This document shows, piece after piece, positions 1-10,777 of a stretch of DNA of 64,000 nt. Within the stretch, counting starts at the first letter, position 1. Every line of letters starts with the position of its first letter. A model generated the notes under the pieces. It saw only the letters and a list, made by a program, of their open reading frames with translations. It searched no databases and was not told the DNA's origin. The DNA is from Kingdonia uniflora. Taxonomy: Eukaryota > Streptophyta > Magnoliopsida > Ranunculales > Circaeasteraceae. The position numbers were made by a program, and so were the translations under genes. The stretch lies in NCBI GenBank assembly GCA_014058105.1, contig JACGCM010001129.1, positions 3,917,001 to 3,981,000 on the forward strand. The letters run 5' to 3'.

Positions 1-1143
1 CTCATAGTAGGTTAAACAACCATCTACACCGGTCTGAAGACTTGGATACAAATCGGTTGATTGCCGCTATCTTGCCAGCCAATTTTTGTACGTCTTTCTT
101 TGTCTTTGGTGAAGGTATGGATAGTAGGGTGCGAATACAGTCTGGATCAGCTTCGATTTCTTTCTTTCTAGTCAAATGTTCAATTTTTTTTCCAAATTGG
201 ACATTGAACTGGCATTTATCGCGGCTAAGCTTCATCCTATAGGACCAAAGAATTTAAAAGGTTGTGCGAAGATTTACGAGATGATTTTTTTTGTGAAGGT
301 ATGGATACTTATCAAAGTTTTCACAAATGTTTGAAAGTATGAATCGAGCCTTCCTTTAATGAATGGATCCATCGTAAGGGCTCACCCTGGAAACTGGTAC
401 GAAATAGCTGGCATAAGATGTGATTTGGCGTGTAATGCAGACCCAAAGACTCTTGAAATTCTTGAACATGTTCGACGGGATGAGTCCCCTTGTATTTTCA
501 GATTTTTAGCGTGTAAAAACTGGTTGGAACCTCGCCGTTCTAAAATATCTTGCATAATCGGGTTCTTTTGTAATCTGTTAAAGATATTATTGCTTGCACG
601 CATTTGGGCTTCGAACTACTCTTTAATGTATTTGTCCATGTGTTCTTGAGTTACAAACTGTCGAGCCGTGGTCGTGTGACGTTGAAGACATCCCTCTTGA
701 GGGTTATGATCTCCACTTCCTTCACTGAGCCATTCATGTACATGGATTTGATTTCTTCATTTATGTAGGTCTTCTGCTTGTCTGAGGTTAACAAACATTC
801 TATCAACTTCGTCTTAAGCGGTGGGTATCAGTATGATCTGAGGTTCATGCTGGCTATGCACAAGTCAAATGTCAACTCCTTTGTTGATACCTCTTGGAGG
901 TACTAACCTGTCACGAGTTAAAATTCTTGACGTAGCTGGCAGTGCCTATTTATTTTTACGTGTCGTTATCTGTTGCTCTTGAAGAATTTTTAATGCTTCC
1001 TGTACATCCGCCAATTGTTATTCCAGAATTATTCGCTTTTCTGACTTGAAGTTTAGAGTAGCGTACAATTCTGCCATCTGATTCACTCTAATGTCTAATC
1101 CTGCTGTCTGCCCAACTGGAGGGTTTTGTCTTGGGCTCGACAT
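1..1143 (-). pseudogene. Ty3-D gag and RT remnant, internally deleted
   Basis: Broken internal region of a Ty3/gypsy element read on the minus strand. A gag-like frame starts at the ATG ending at 1143 (MSSPRQNP...) just inside the primer site and continues with several stops to about 250. From about 235 to the window edge the frame jumps to the distal reverse transcriptase region: KCQF, the thumb-like KLAGKIAAINRF and SDRC are recognisable and match the same part of the other gypsy copies. Protease and the RT fingers/palm are missing between the two, so an internal deletion joined gag to RT near 235-250. This gag is unlike that of Ty3-A, -B and -C, so Ty3-D is a different subfamily. The element continues left of the window. 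No functional product is expected. Confidence 0.75.
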
Positions 1144-1190
1144 TCTGTGAAGATGGTCTTGTATTCGAGGACTGTGGCTAATTGTTCGTA

Positions 1191-1210
1191 TTTCCCACAG
1201 ATGATGCCAA
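1191..1210 (-). other. Ty3-D primer binding site
   Basis: Read on the minus strand this is TTGGCATCATCTGTGGGAAA, one base from the LTR edge. It is the same kind of site as TTGGCACCGTCTGTGGGAAA in Ty3-A, with two changes. This position fixes the LTR boundary and the minus-strand orientation. Confidence 0.75.
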
Positions 1211-1211
1211 A

Positions 1212-1682
1212 TGTAAGAGCCTAATTTCGTATCTCAAACTTAGTATCTCATACCAAATATGATCAAAATGCAGGAAATAGAAAATAATCTCACAAACAAG
1301 ACATAGCGTGGAAATCTCTAAATAGGTAAAAATCACGAACTTTTTTGTGGATTTAGAAAAATTAATCTTATTGATTGAGTGACTAGCTATTACAACGAGC
1401 ACTCTAGATAGTTATGTATAGGTTTTCTAGATAAGATTCTCTTTTTTTGATATGTTCTTCATTGGTCTTATTTATAGGTCTCATATTATGACCATTTTAA
1501 GACCGTTATTTCTTTAATTGTAAGCGTTATAATGAGGCTTTGATGAACCTTCATAATGGTTGCGTAACGGTCTGACCCTTATGACTTGTAACAGTTTCTT
1601 TTGATGACCTTCTGTGGTTATAAATTATAGCTGTTTATCCGGAGGTCGACATCCAAACTTATAAGAGATCGAGTGTCGAAAT
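1212..1682 (-). repeat. Ty3-D 5' LTR, first part (split by Ty3-A)
   Basis: The LTR begins TGTAAGAGCC next to the primer site and is cut at 1682 by the insertion of Ty3-A. It resumes for 16 bases at 13014-13029 and ends GCCCTTACA. TGTAAG and CTTACA are perfect inverted ends, which supports joining the two parts into one LTR of about 487 bp. Confidence 0.8.
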
Positions 1683-2182
1683 TGTAATGACGTGTTTTTC
1701 GGAAGGAGAATCTTTGTCAATACTTATTCGTAAAGAGAATATAATAAAGACTTAGATAAACAAGATTTTACATGGAAAACTCAGTAAAAGCTGAGAAAAA
1801 CCACGACCTCGTGGAGGATTTTGATATAAAATCTAGTAAGATGCTAATTATTACAAGTTTTTGGAGTAATAGTAGGGTTAAGAGGCAAATGATGATTGGG
1901 TTGTGTATTCTTGGATCTTGAATCATCTATTCTATGTCTGTATTTATAGTAGATACAAACAGTTTATAAAAAAAGAAAGAAACAATATCCTATTTTGGGG
2001 GGAGTGGGCAAACTTCATGGATCTCTAATAGCTCTCTTCTTAACCAGGCACAATAACTACTTTTAGTAGGTTGAGGACTAAATGTATCTTCTCAAATGAT
2101 ATTTGTCTTCGATCATGTACGGCTGTCTTCAACTACGCTTTGCTGGCTTACTTTTATCGAATATGAAGAATATGCAACTATA
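1683..2182 (-). repeat. Ty3-A 3' LTR
   Basis: Starts TGTAATGACG and aligns along its length with 12507-13013. The far end reads AACTATA where the partner LTR has CTACTACA, so the terminal CA has decayed to TA. The C-rich run just outside (ATCGCCCCATT at 2183-2193) is the polypurine tract when read on the minus strand. Confidence 0.9.
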
Positions 2183-2260
2183 ATCGCCCCATTTTCGACA
2201 TAGGTACTTATGGTTGTGTCGAGAAGAAATTAGAAGCTAAAGAGGTTGCTAAATATTATC

Positions 2261-2773
2261 ATGAGTCGTCATTGTCATTTCCAAGGTCAAAGTGAATTGT
2301 ATCTGGTCAAATCATTCTCGATGAGCAATTAATGCAGTACAATGAACCTGGCAGACTGAAGTTAGGTATAAATAGGTGGTATAAGGAGGGTGTTATGGTT
2401 GTGGTTCATAAGAATGTCGCCCTAAGTTTGGCAGAATATGTCGCCGGAGGATAAAGATGATGAGAATTTTGAGGTAAAGTGCTTTCCCATACTAGGCCTT
2501 GGTAATGTTTCTTTTGATCTTGTCACGGTGTGGAGGGTGGGGGAAGGTATTGTCAGAGGATGTTTGTATCTGTTAGAACCATGTTGGTTACGATGTGGTA
2601 CTGAAGGTACGGGATTGTATCATTTCGTGGGAGAAGGGATAATTGTTTGTGGTGAAGACAAGGATTTGAAGTTTGGATGGGCGTCCAGGGATCTTGCCAA
2701 ACGTAGGAGGCTTCTTGCAAATTTTTGTTACTTTTTATCTGTGAAAGCATCTCTTAGAAGTTTAGTGACTTGA
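2261..2773 (+). pseudogene. Ty3-A antisense ORF next to 3' LTR, decayed
   Basis: The start MSR at 2261, followed by the shared FQG and SE.YL residues, matches the ORF at 35205 in Ty3-B at the same distance from the LTR. Here it stops after about 23 codons, and a different open frame runs at 2438-2773 (begins MSPEDKDDEN). The conserved position and start argue that this was a real coding unit on the strand opposite to gag-pol. No known domain is recognised and the function is unknown. Confidence 0.4.
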
Positions 2774-3226
2774 GATTCATTGAACTTCTTAGGATTGTTG
2801 TTCCTGGTGCCAGAAATAATACAAGCTTCTGGTAAAAGAGGCTTTAATGTCAAATTCTGGTAAAAAGAAAATTCATAGCAATTAGTCCTACAAGTCGAAT
2901 GTAAAGATAGTAGTTTAGTTTGATGTAATGTAATCGAAGGATATAGTTATCGAATGTAATATGTAACAATTTGTTTATCAAATAAAGATCTTTTCTTTGA
3001 CTTCTTCTCGTTCTGGTTTATGTTGTTGCCGACTATATATGTTTATATATTTATATCATCGAAGTTAATTGTGAGTAAAGTGAGTGCTGGAAAGTCTTAA
3101 CAACTCGAGGTATAGTTGGTCGAGTGGGTCCAGGAATGGATTTTGAGGTTGATTGAGGTGATTGTTGAAAATTTATAGTTCCGAGGTGAATTAAAAGTTG
3201 GTTGTTTGACTTTGACTATGGAGTAT

Positions 3227-3234
3227 TATAAATA
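3227..3234 (+). promoter_or_regulatory. TATA box of Ty3-A antisense unit
   Basis: TATAAATA lies about 57 bases upstream of the ATG at 3284. The same octamer sits about 40 bases upstream of the equivalent ORF in Ty3-B (36171-36178), so the site is conserved between copies. Confidence 0.55.
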
Positions 3235-3283
3235 TCCCCTATTGTTCGCATGAGAGTCATTGTGGCTTGAAGAAATAGTGAAG

Positions 3284-3568
3284 ATGAGATCGCAAGTGCG
3301 TAATGAGGTATATAGTCGTGTGCAAGCGAAATATTGGGAAATATATGGCAAGTATATCGGACTCCTACGGAATGTGGATATTCACTTGGAGGATCCTGTG
3401 GAACCTGAATATGATGGTATGAGTGACGTAGGGGCTAAGGATACTGATGAGGAATTTATGCTTCATTGCCAATTGCAATATTGGACTCCTCCTGAGCGTG
3501 TGGCTTACATGTAGACTCGAGAAGATATTGGTGGAGAGAGAAGATGATGCTGCAGCAAGGGGTTTGTA
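3284..3568 (+). pseudogene. Ty3-A antisense ORF 1
   Basis: Frame from the ATG at 3284 to a TAG after position 3511. Homology to Ty3-B (36213 onward) continues past the stop to the AAARGL-like end near 3568. Shared features are RVQAKYW, a central [16 protein letters not shown] block and a C-terminal YWTPPE block. In Ty3-B the equivalent passes a TGA shortly before TTTTGGCGTCCTCC, so both copies are broken at different points. Its place behind a conserved TATA box, opposite to gag-pol, marks it as part of the extra plus-strand unit known for Tat-group elements. No catalytic motif is visible and the function is unknown. Confidence 0.5.
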
Positions 3569-3867
3569 ATTTTATTTTTTGAAAATAAAAATAAAAATAA
3601 AAATAAAAATAGAAAGGTCATGTTTGTCGTTAAAATGAAATGAAGAATTAAATTTGATGTGAGTGTGTAGTTGTCGATGTTACAATGTGAAATATTTGTT
3701 TCTTGTCGAATGAATTTTGAATTGGGAAATGTTGGAATGATAAAATGACTAGTACTAATCGATTGTGAATAAAGTTAAATTTCTTTTTTTTTGGTCGAAT
3801 GTGTGCCCGAAATATTGTGTTTGTAGAGTAAATAGAAATTGGGGGGGGGGGATGAGGTTAAACAATT

Positions 3868-4323
3868 ATGGCAAGGTGTATTCCTTTGGGTAAAATTTTA
3901 GAGTATAAAAAAAATGACGTGCAGTATCTGTGCGAGAAAATAGGCTATGCACTGTTGAAGATGGATGTTTCGGAGGAAGTGCTTCGAGATATGGAAAGTT
4001 TGGAGGTACAGTGTATAAGTTTATTGGCGTTGAGAAGGCAAAGTGTCAAAGACTTCGAGAAGAGACGTGTAAGACATTATGTTCGAGTACTCGAATGGTC
4101 GCGAGGTGGGATGGTGAACAGTCGTATGGAATCTATAAATAGCTCAGGGGTTGGCAACTGTTCATATTTCACAAACTCAGAAAAAAGTTTGTCCAGTACG
4201 AATTCATTATGCTCTTCATTTGGATCCTTGCCAAATATTGGGAAGGAGTTGATTGCCGTATTGATTGAAAGAGAAAAGCGGGCTAAAGAGAGGGATACAG
4301 AGGCATCAAGGTTACAAGGTTAA
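3868..4323 (+). CDS. Ty3-A antisense ORF 2, 151-residue hypothetical
   Basis: Uninterrupted frame beginning MARCIPLG. The Ty3-B partner at 36745 begins MARCVLLG and shares the spaced pattern D-x-x-x-L-x-x-K-I, a V-S-x-E-x-L segment and LEVQC/LKYEC, but stops after 64 residues. The C-terminal part is charged, with an EREKRAKERDTEA helix-like stretch that also survives in Ty3-B DNA (near 37140-37185) beyond its stop. It is predicted soluble with no signal peptide or membrane segment. It could be an exon of a longer antisense transcript. The function is not known; it is a passenger of the retrotransposon, not a host gene. Confidence 0.45.
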   Translation: MARCIPLGKILEYKKNDVQYLCEKIGYALLKMDVSEEVLRDMESLEVQCISLLALRRQSVKDFEKRRVRHYVRVLEWSRGGMVNSRMESINSSGVGNCSYFTNSEKSLSSTNSLCSSFGSLPNIGKELIAVLIEREKRAKERDTEASRLQG

Positions 4324-5071
4324 TAACTGTGATTATCTTACTTGCATTTTTTGCTTGATGTCATTGTAAGTGTGGTTGTATAGATAGATGTAGTACAATT
4401 GTAGAAGGGAGTTATTTATGGTGAGGAGGATAATTTTTGGTGACAATCTGGGTTAGGGTTTGGTTGTAGAGGTTGGCTGACGGATGTGAGTGGTGTCTCT
4501 CCTATGGTAATGGCAGTGCAGTGGTTAATAAAGGGGATTTGATGCAAGAGATGTGTATAATTGGTGGTGAGGGTAGAGAGAGAACTATTAGTGGCACGGT
4601 GGGGACGCTGTGATTGTAGGGGATCAGTTGGGATTTAATGTAAAAGTAGGCTAGATATGGCCAAATTTTTTGCCGGTAACGACGAAATTTGCTTTTGGAA
4701 TATTAATGGTTTTGGCGGGAAACCGTTCAAGTTTCTTCGAGAACTGCCACTAACCTGAAATTGGGACAAACACAAATTTAATGAATTATTGATGTTTATA
4801 ATTTGAATAATAAAAAATCACCGAGAACTGGATGTATGCAGTAAACGATGTACATGATATATGAATGAAGTCATTTAAGTGCATCGAGAACTGCATTATG
4901 AAATCAAACTCTAAATATTATAGCAGATAGAAATTGAGAATGATGTGTTGGAGAGTAATCTCGACAACTATATGAAGATGAATATATGAACTTATGAACA
5001 TATATATGTATCAGATATGATAGATACTAACTTTGTAAAAAATATAGAATCTGATTTACAAGTTCTTTAAA

Positions 5072-7279
5072 ATGGCTGAATCAATTCAAAATGATGAGAA
5101 AAATATATAAGCGAATCTTGAAGATGTAGTGCCCCTGATGATTGACGTAAGGATATGTGTACAACAATTGGGAGGGAAATATAGGGTAGGGTCGAGTAGT
5201 GCAGATATAGGTAGCGTGGAACAGTTTAGGGTGGCACCTAGGGTTGTCGAACTATCTGATGAAGAGGCTACCAAGATGGATATGGATCACGATCCCCAAG
5301 CTAGTGATCGAGAAGGGAGTGGGGCTGGGTAAGAAGATGTCGGGGAAGGTGAGGATGCATGTTATGGAGAGGGTCTAGATACCAAAGAAATATTAAGTTT
5401 TAAGAAGAAGTATGGAATTCCTGGGGATATAAGGTTAGAAGAGTATCAGTATAAAATGATTGACCAGGAAATACCTTTGAATGATATTATGGTACATCGA
5501 GAAAAAATTAAGAAGGTGTTGAAACTTCCCCTTAGAGCTGACCAAAAAAAGTTAATGAACTTTTTTGATGTGGGACCTGGTCAGCTTAATCTGAATATAT
5601 ATAATTTGTTTAGGGTATGTGGGGCAATAAATGGTCGATTTAGGGTTAGGGGGGAGGAGTTGATAATTGTTGATGATTTGTATGTATACTACACGCTCAA
5701 GATGAACCCTTAGAAAGTAGGTTATCGGTACTTGGCGAGGTTTTTGAAGAGGCCGATGTTCTATGACATGGTGTCAACTGGGGGGTGATACACCGATGAA
5801 CGCTTACTTGTCTTTGGGAACTATGAGTTTGAAAAGAAAGACCCCAAGGAGTGCCTAAAGAGAAAGACGTTTTACTTAGGTTTGTCGTTAGGTAATTTAA
5901 ATTGTCGATGTTCAAAGTGTTGAATGTGATGGTAATTGTTTCTAACTATCTTTCTGTGTTTGCAGCTTTGAAAGAGGTCGACAGGAATTTGGAAGTGAAG
6001 GAAGAACTGTATATGATTAGAAGAAATTTCTTTGGTTGGATCGATAACATGGTCATCGATCAAGATCGCGTAGGCACCTTATTTCATGATGCTGGTTTAA
6101 AGAGGTTAAGGGCTAAAGGTACTGAAGTAGCTGCTATCGACGGGAAGATGTCGACGAAGAACAAGAGGGATACAGAAGCTAGTTTACCACTGGACAATTT
6201 TTCCTTGGCCGAGTATAATACTGATATAGAAATAAATGCCATATTTGGAGAATCACTGGGAAAGAACAAGAAGAAAAGGTTTGTGAGCTCTGATGTCCCC
6301 CCGCTGCTTTCTCATAATAGGATTACTCGACAATTGATAACGGAGGAGGTGGCTGGTACCGTCAAACCAGTTGCTGTGGGGGATGGGCATCCTCCACGGG
6401 GCACGGGGAGTGGGCTCCTGAAGAAGAGAGGTAGTAGTAAGATGTCGAAGACAAAATACTTCAAAGAGTTGGATGCCGAAGTACAAAAGACCATGGAGTC
6501 ATAGGTGAAGATTGTTTTGTAGGCATTGAGAGTTTGAATACATTTCTCTGCGAGGGCCAGCGAAACATGTCGAAGGTGAGAAATTTTACTGCTTTGCTTC
6601 ATTTGAATTTAATGGTAAGTCACTCAAATACTTAATATATGACTTTGTTGCAGATTAAGAAGTTGGTGACTGTCTCCATAGACCGTATTGTTGGCAGTGG
6701 TGAGCTGGCAAATCAGCTTGTGGCGTATAAAAATATAGATAAGGATTTGATCGAGGAGAAGGAAGGGTTGAATGCAACATTGAATACTTATAAGCTGGAG
6801 GCAAAAAAGTTTAGGGATGCTGCGCTTCGTGAAGCGAAGAAAGTGGCGGAGAAAGAAAAAATGGATGCTCTGGCGCTGTAGAAAGCAAACTTCAAAAATG
6901 ATGTAAGGGAACAAGTTGCCGATGCACAGAAGGCAATGGAACTAGAGCAGGGCAAGCCTCTTGATGAAGTTAGGGCTCAGATGAATGCAGAGAAGTTAGA
7001 GAAATATAGAGAAGTGAGGGCCTATTTTCCTGGGTAGTACAAGGAGTTGGAGGATAGAAAGAATGTTCTCAAAGGGTTGGTGAAGAGTAGTGGTATTGTC
7101 TTTGATGATAGTTCAGAAGACAACATCCCGGATATGCCTGAAGTTCACGGGGTGATAGAAGTTGTCGAAGATGAGGTGATGATGGAAGTTGATGGTGCTC
7201 ATCCTAGGGAGCTAGGAGATGCGGATGTACTCGAAGGTGCTCTGAATGTGAATAAAGTAGAATTTCCCCCTGTAGTGTA
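5072..7279 (+). pseudogene. Ty3-A antisense ORF 3, three exons, transposase_28-like
   Basis: Begins MAESIQND at 5072. Exon a runs to 5891, exon b 5966-6575 and exon c 6654-7279, with introns 5892-5965 (GTAATT..TGCAG) and 6576-6653 (GTGAGA..TGCAG). Both introns lie at the same places in Ty3-B. Exon a holds the block [16 protein letters not shown], then FF.VGPGQLN and a Y-x-LFRV segment, a pattern like the 'putative gypsy type transposon' domain (transposase_28). Exon c is a Lys/Ala/Glu-rich probable coiled coil, followed by an acidic tail. Stops at about codon 13, at 5330 and at 5712 break this copy. A shared intron pattern on the strand opposite to pol implies splicing of a plus-strand transcript; the function is unknown. 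Confidence 0.6.
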
Positions 7280-7691
7280 AAAGTTTTGTGTAAGCAATAT
7301 TACTTTTGTGGAGGTATGTAAAAATGGCCTTTAGGACCAAATTTTTTTAATCTTGTGGTACGCGATGAAGTTTTGTTTTGTGGAAAAATTTTATTGTCAA
7401 AAATTGCTGCATGTGTTTTGTAAATAATGCTAAGTAGTAGATTCGACAAAGTGGTATTGTCGAATGTGACTGTAGAGTGCATCAGATTAGTAAGGAACAC
7501 TTGTTTGTGTGATATGTGAAAGATGGCCATGAAATGGCAAGTAATGAGAACGAGTACCAGATGTGTATCCTTAGATGGGTATCTAGATGTAGATTTGAGA
7601 AGAACAAGAACTCTTTTAGAGGTTGTTCGATAAGTAAGGAATGCGAAGTAGAATATCCTGTAGTTGGATAATGTTTGCGTAAAATAGAATG

Positions 7692-8012
7692 ATAGTCTGG
7701 ATACGTACTTCTCAAGTATTGATCGAGACCGAATCAAAATAGTAAGAATTTTTTTTGTCTGATACATACTTGTCAAGTATGAATCGAGATCAAATCAAAT
7801 AGTAAGGATGATTGTTTGTCTGATGCATACTTGTCAAGTATGGATCGAGATCAAATAAAAAATAGTAAGACGTTTGTTTGTTTGATGCATACTCGTCAAA
7901 TATGGATCGAGATCAAATCAAAATAGTAAGGATGATTATTTATTTGATACATACTTGTCAAGTATGGATCGAGATCAAATAAAAAATAGTAAGGATTTTG
8001 TTTGTCTGATGC
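7692..8012. repeat. 58-bp tandem repeat array in Ty3-A
   Basis: Five to six imperfect units of about 56-58 bases, each with TACTTGTCAAGTAT (palindromic core ACTTG-CAAGT) followed by GGATCGAGATCAAAT and TAGTAAG. Ty3-B has about three units of the same family at 40614-40800. The array lies between the end of pol and the end of the antisense unit. Confidence 0.85.
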
Positions 8013-8019
8013 ATTCTTA

Positions 8020-8676
8020 CCTCAATTTTCTTGTCGAGGTAAGTAAGAGATTATTGCGTGTTTGAATTTTTTCATCTTTTCCTCGACCAGAGCTATGTAA
8101 TCAACTATTTTGCTCATTGTTTTGAAGGTCTTGTTGTAATGATTTGCTACGAGTAAAGAATTGACGTAGACTGTTAATTCTTCCACTCTGAGTGTGAGTG
8201 CGAGATCGAGACCGTGTAAGATTCCTTCATATTTGGTCTCATTAGTGGTAGCATAGAAGTTTAGTTTGATAGCTTTCTCGATTCGATGATTAGAAGGTGT
8301 AACAAGGACAATGCTAATCCCTGATCCGTGTGGTCTAGCGGATCCGTCTGTAAAAAGTTGCTAACCTAAATTTTTGGACCATGCATCTGTCTCTGTTATG
8401 GAGTCATCTGTGAAGATTTCTTCGAGTTCTTCCCAATTGGGGTCTTCGACTGGAAAGTGTGCAAAAAATTCAGCCACAGCCTGTCCCTTGATTGATATTT
8501 ATGGTTTGAAGGAAATATCGTATTTGCCAAGGAAAATAGACCATTGCTAGATTCTTCGAGATTTTTCTTTTTTGGAGAGTACCAGTTTGAGGGGGTACTT
8601 GGTGATGATTTTGATGGGATGAGCTTGAAAGTAGGGACAAAGTTTTTGAGAACTGTATACCAATGCGAGTAGCTGC
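8020..8676 (-). pseudogene. Ty3-A RNase H region
   Basis: Minus-strand remnant of the distal pol region, readable by comparison with 42235-42900 in Ty3-B and 33335-34000 in Ty3-C. It contains the second (Tat-type) RNase H-like domain with the TEYE-like and VYVDSLL segments, in several frames with stops. The left end abuts the tandem repeats where integrase should begin. The right end is cut by foreign DNA from about 8677. Confidence 0.7.
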
Positions 8677-9168
8677 TCCTTGCGTTGTCGTCGCTGCTGT
8701 TGATGAAAAGGAGCTCGAAAGTAGTTGTAGTTAAAGGGCGCCTAAAATATACATTACGGCTACGAGAGGAGCTAAGTGCTATAAGGGCAAGAGTCGTTTT
8801 TAAAAATAGAAGACGAGGATCCGGAAAAGAGCTTTTTAAAGACTAAACTACTGACTACCAAGAAAGAATGGAAGTCTTGAACGCACCTTTTACCTCGACG
8901 TTCAGGGTAGTTTAGCTCTTGCTAAAGCTATAAGAATGGGCAATTGGAGACAGAAGAGATCCGTCGGCTCTACCATGCCCAAAACAAAAAAAACCAAGAG
9001 GTCCTAAACTTTTGCACGCTTATTCAGCCGGATCCTTATTTTCTTCCTTTTTAAAGCCTTAAGGTTTTTTTTTAGAAACCCAATGTCCTAGAGTTTTCGG
9101 GGTGACTGGCTCCTGTGTTCTAAGACGTTAAGGTGCCGAAAGAGACTCCATGGCATGGCAATGTCTGT
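8677..9168. other. Foreign insert in Ty3-A pol, possible organelle DNA
   Basis: About 490 bases with no counterpart in Ty3-B or Ty3-C, where the flanking sequences (GCGAGTAG.TG on the left, TTGT.TATCTTTTTTCAG on the right) are only about 20 bases apart. The base composition is more even than its surroundings, and the style (short GC-balanced stretches, many purine runs) resembles plant mitochondrial intergenic DNA. No gene was recognised and no clear target duplication was seen. Filler DNA from double-strand break repair is an alternative. Confidence 0.55.
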
Positions 9169-10190
9169 ATGGTTGTATATCTTTTTTCAGTAAGCATGAG
9201 TGTTTTGTTGATGAAGTAGATTGGTTTCTTGACTCTTTTTTCTTCTCGAATAAGAACGAAACTAATTGAGTCTTCAGTTGTGGATACGTATATTGTAAGT
9301 GATTCACCATCAAGTGGAGTACTCATGATAGGAGGACGCCCCAAGTATCGTTTAAGATCTTGGAAGGCTAACTCACAGTCAGGAGTCCAAATGATTTTCT
9401 TGTGCTGTTTGATTGAAAGAGGAGTGAGACTACCATGAAGATTGCTGGAGTGATCTTCTCGTTTCAAGCTTTTACAGATCATATCACCGATGTAGACTTC
9501 CATAATTGTGTCGAGATAAATTTTGAACATTTTAGTCACAAGTCTCTGGTAAGTAGCTCATGCATTCTTTAAACCAAAAGGCATTACCGTGTAACAGTAG
9601 AGACCTCTTTCGGTAATGAAGGTTGTTTTTTCCTGATCTTCTTCAGCGAGTGGAACTTGGTTGTAGCCGGAGGCTGCATCCATCATATAAAAAAGTTTGT
9701 GTCCTGTGACAGAGTCGAGAAGTTGTGGAATGAGGGGTAGGGAAAACTGTCCTTAGGTTTAAACTTGTTGGGTTCCGTGAAATTAACACAAACCCTGATT
9801 TTACCATTTTTCTTTGGTAATACTACGATATTAGAAATCCACTTTGGATACTTAGCTTCCCGAATAAATCCTACCCGAAGAAGTTTATCAATCTCTTCAT
9901 TTACTGCATCGCGGAGGCGGGGAGCTAGATTATCTCATTTTTGAATAATAGTTTTACTGTCTGGAAGGAAGTTAAGTCGGTGGCATGTGATTGATGAGTT
10001 GATGCTAGACATTTATTTGAAAGTCCAAGCAAAAATGTCAATGTTTATCTAAAGTAGTTGGATCATGGCTTCTTTTTCGTCAGTTGATAGTTTGGAGCCG
10101 ATGAAGGTTGTACGTCCTGGACCATCAATTTCAATAGATTTGACCATCTCAGTGTCATGCTGCTCGAATATGGGTGATTCCTCTCGCTGT
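9169..10190 (-). pseudogene. Ty3-A reverse transcriptase
   Basis: Minus-strand RT core followed by the start of RNase H. The active-site box reads VYIGDM instead of YIDD (near 9490-9505), so the first catalytic aspartate is glycine. The RNase H start is clear downstream (TPDCELAFQDLKRYLG, then RVKKPIYFINKTL and EKRYTT). Upstream the FPLP-type and ITERG-type blocks are present in shifted frames. RT would copy the element RNA in the cytoplasmic particle; this copy cannot. Confidence 0.8.
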
Positions 10191-10195
10191 AGTTG

Positions 10196-10750
10196 CTATG
10201 CCTTGATAAGTTTTGTAGTATGAGGGTTGGTTATGGTATTTTTGCACATACTTGCAGCCGCTTGGCTACCTTTGATTTCATAGATTCCGTGATCTGCTGG
10301 AAAATGCAATGCTAGATGATAAGTTGAAGGCACTGCTTTGATAGAATGTAACCAGCTGCGTCCTAAAATTCCCAAATATTTGGAATCAACATCGATGACA
10401 AGGAATTTTACGAATGTAGTTTCCGATCCTGCCTGAACTGGCAGAGTAATTTCCCCTGTGGCTGATTCTTTTAAACCATTAAAGCCAGTGATTGTTGTTA
10501 TTGAAGCTTTGACTGATTCTGTGTGGCCTAAAACTTTAATCTCTTTTCTGAACAATACATCTGTCGCACTTCCTGTATCGACGAGAAGCGTATGTAAGTA
10601 GTCTTGTCCAACTTTGAGCATTATGACGAGAGGGTCATCATGAGGGTATTTAACGTGGCTGGTGTCACAGTCCTCGAAGGTAATATGGTAAGGTCGCTTC
10701 AATTTACTTGAGCTTGGGAGAAGTTTAACTGATTTATCTGAAGAGGTCAT
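10196..10750 (-). pseudogene. Ty3-A aspartic protease
   Basis: Open frame of 184 residues with the aspartic protease signature LLVDTGSATDVLF, a downstream ITGFNGLKE flap-like segment and ILGRSWL with a following AVPSTYH, a pattern typical of Tat-group gypsy proteases. The catalytic Asp is intact here, whereas Ty3-B has Asn. It is part of a former gag-pol polyprotein; the frame ends in a stop before RT. Confidence 0.8.
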
Positions 10751-10777
10751 TTTACAACAGGATGTAATCCGATCGTC

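Noticed and set aside
7692..8012. Regular repeats that could suggest a CRISPR-like array
   Set aside because: Units are adjacent and diverged, without unique spacers, and lie inside a plant retrotransposon.
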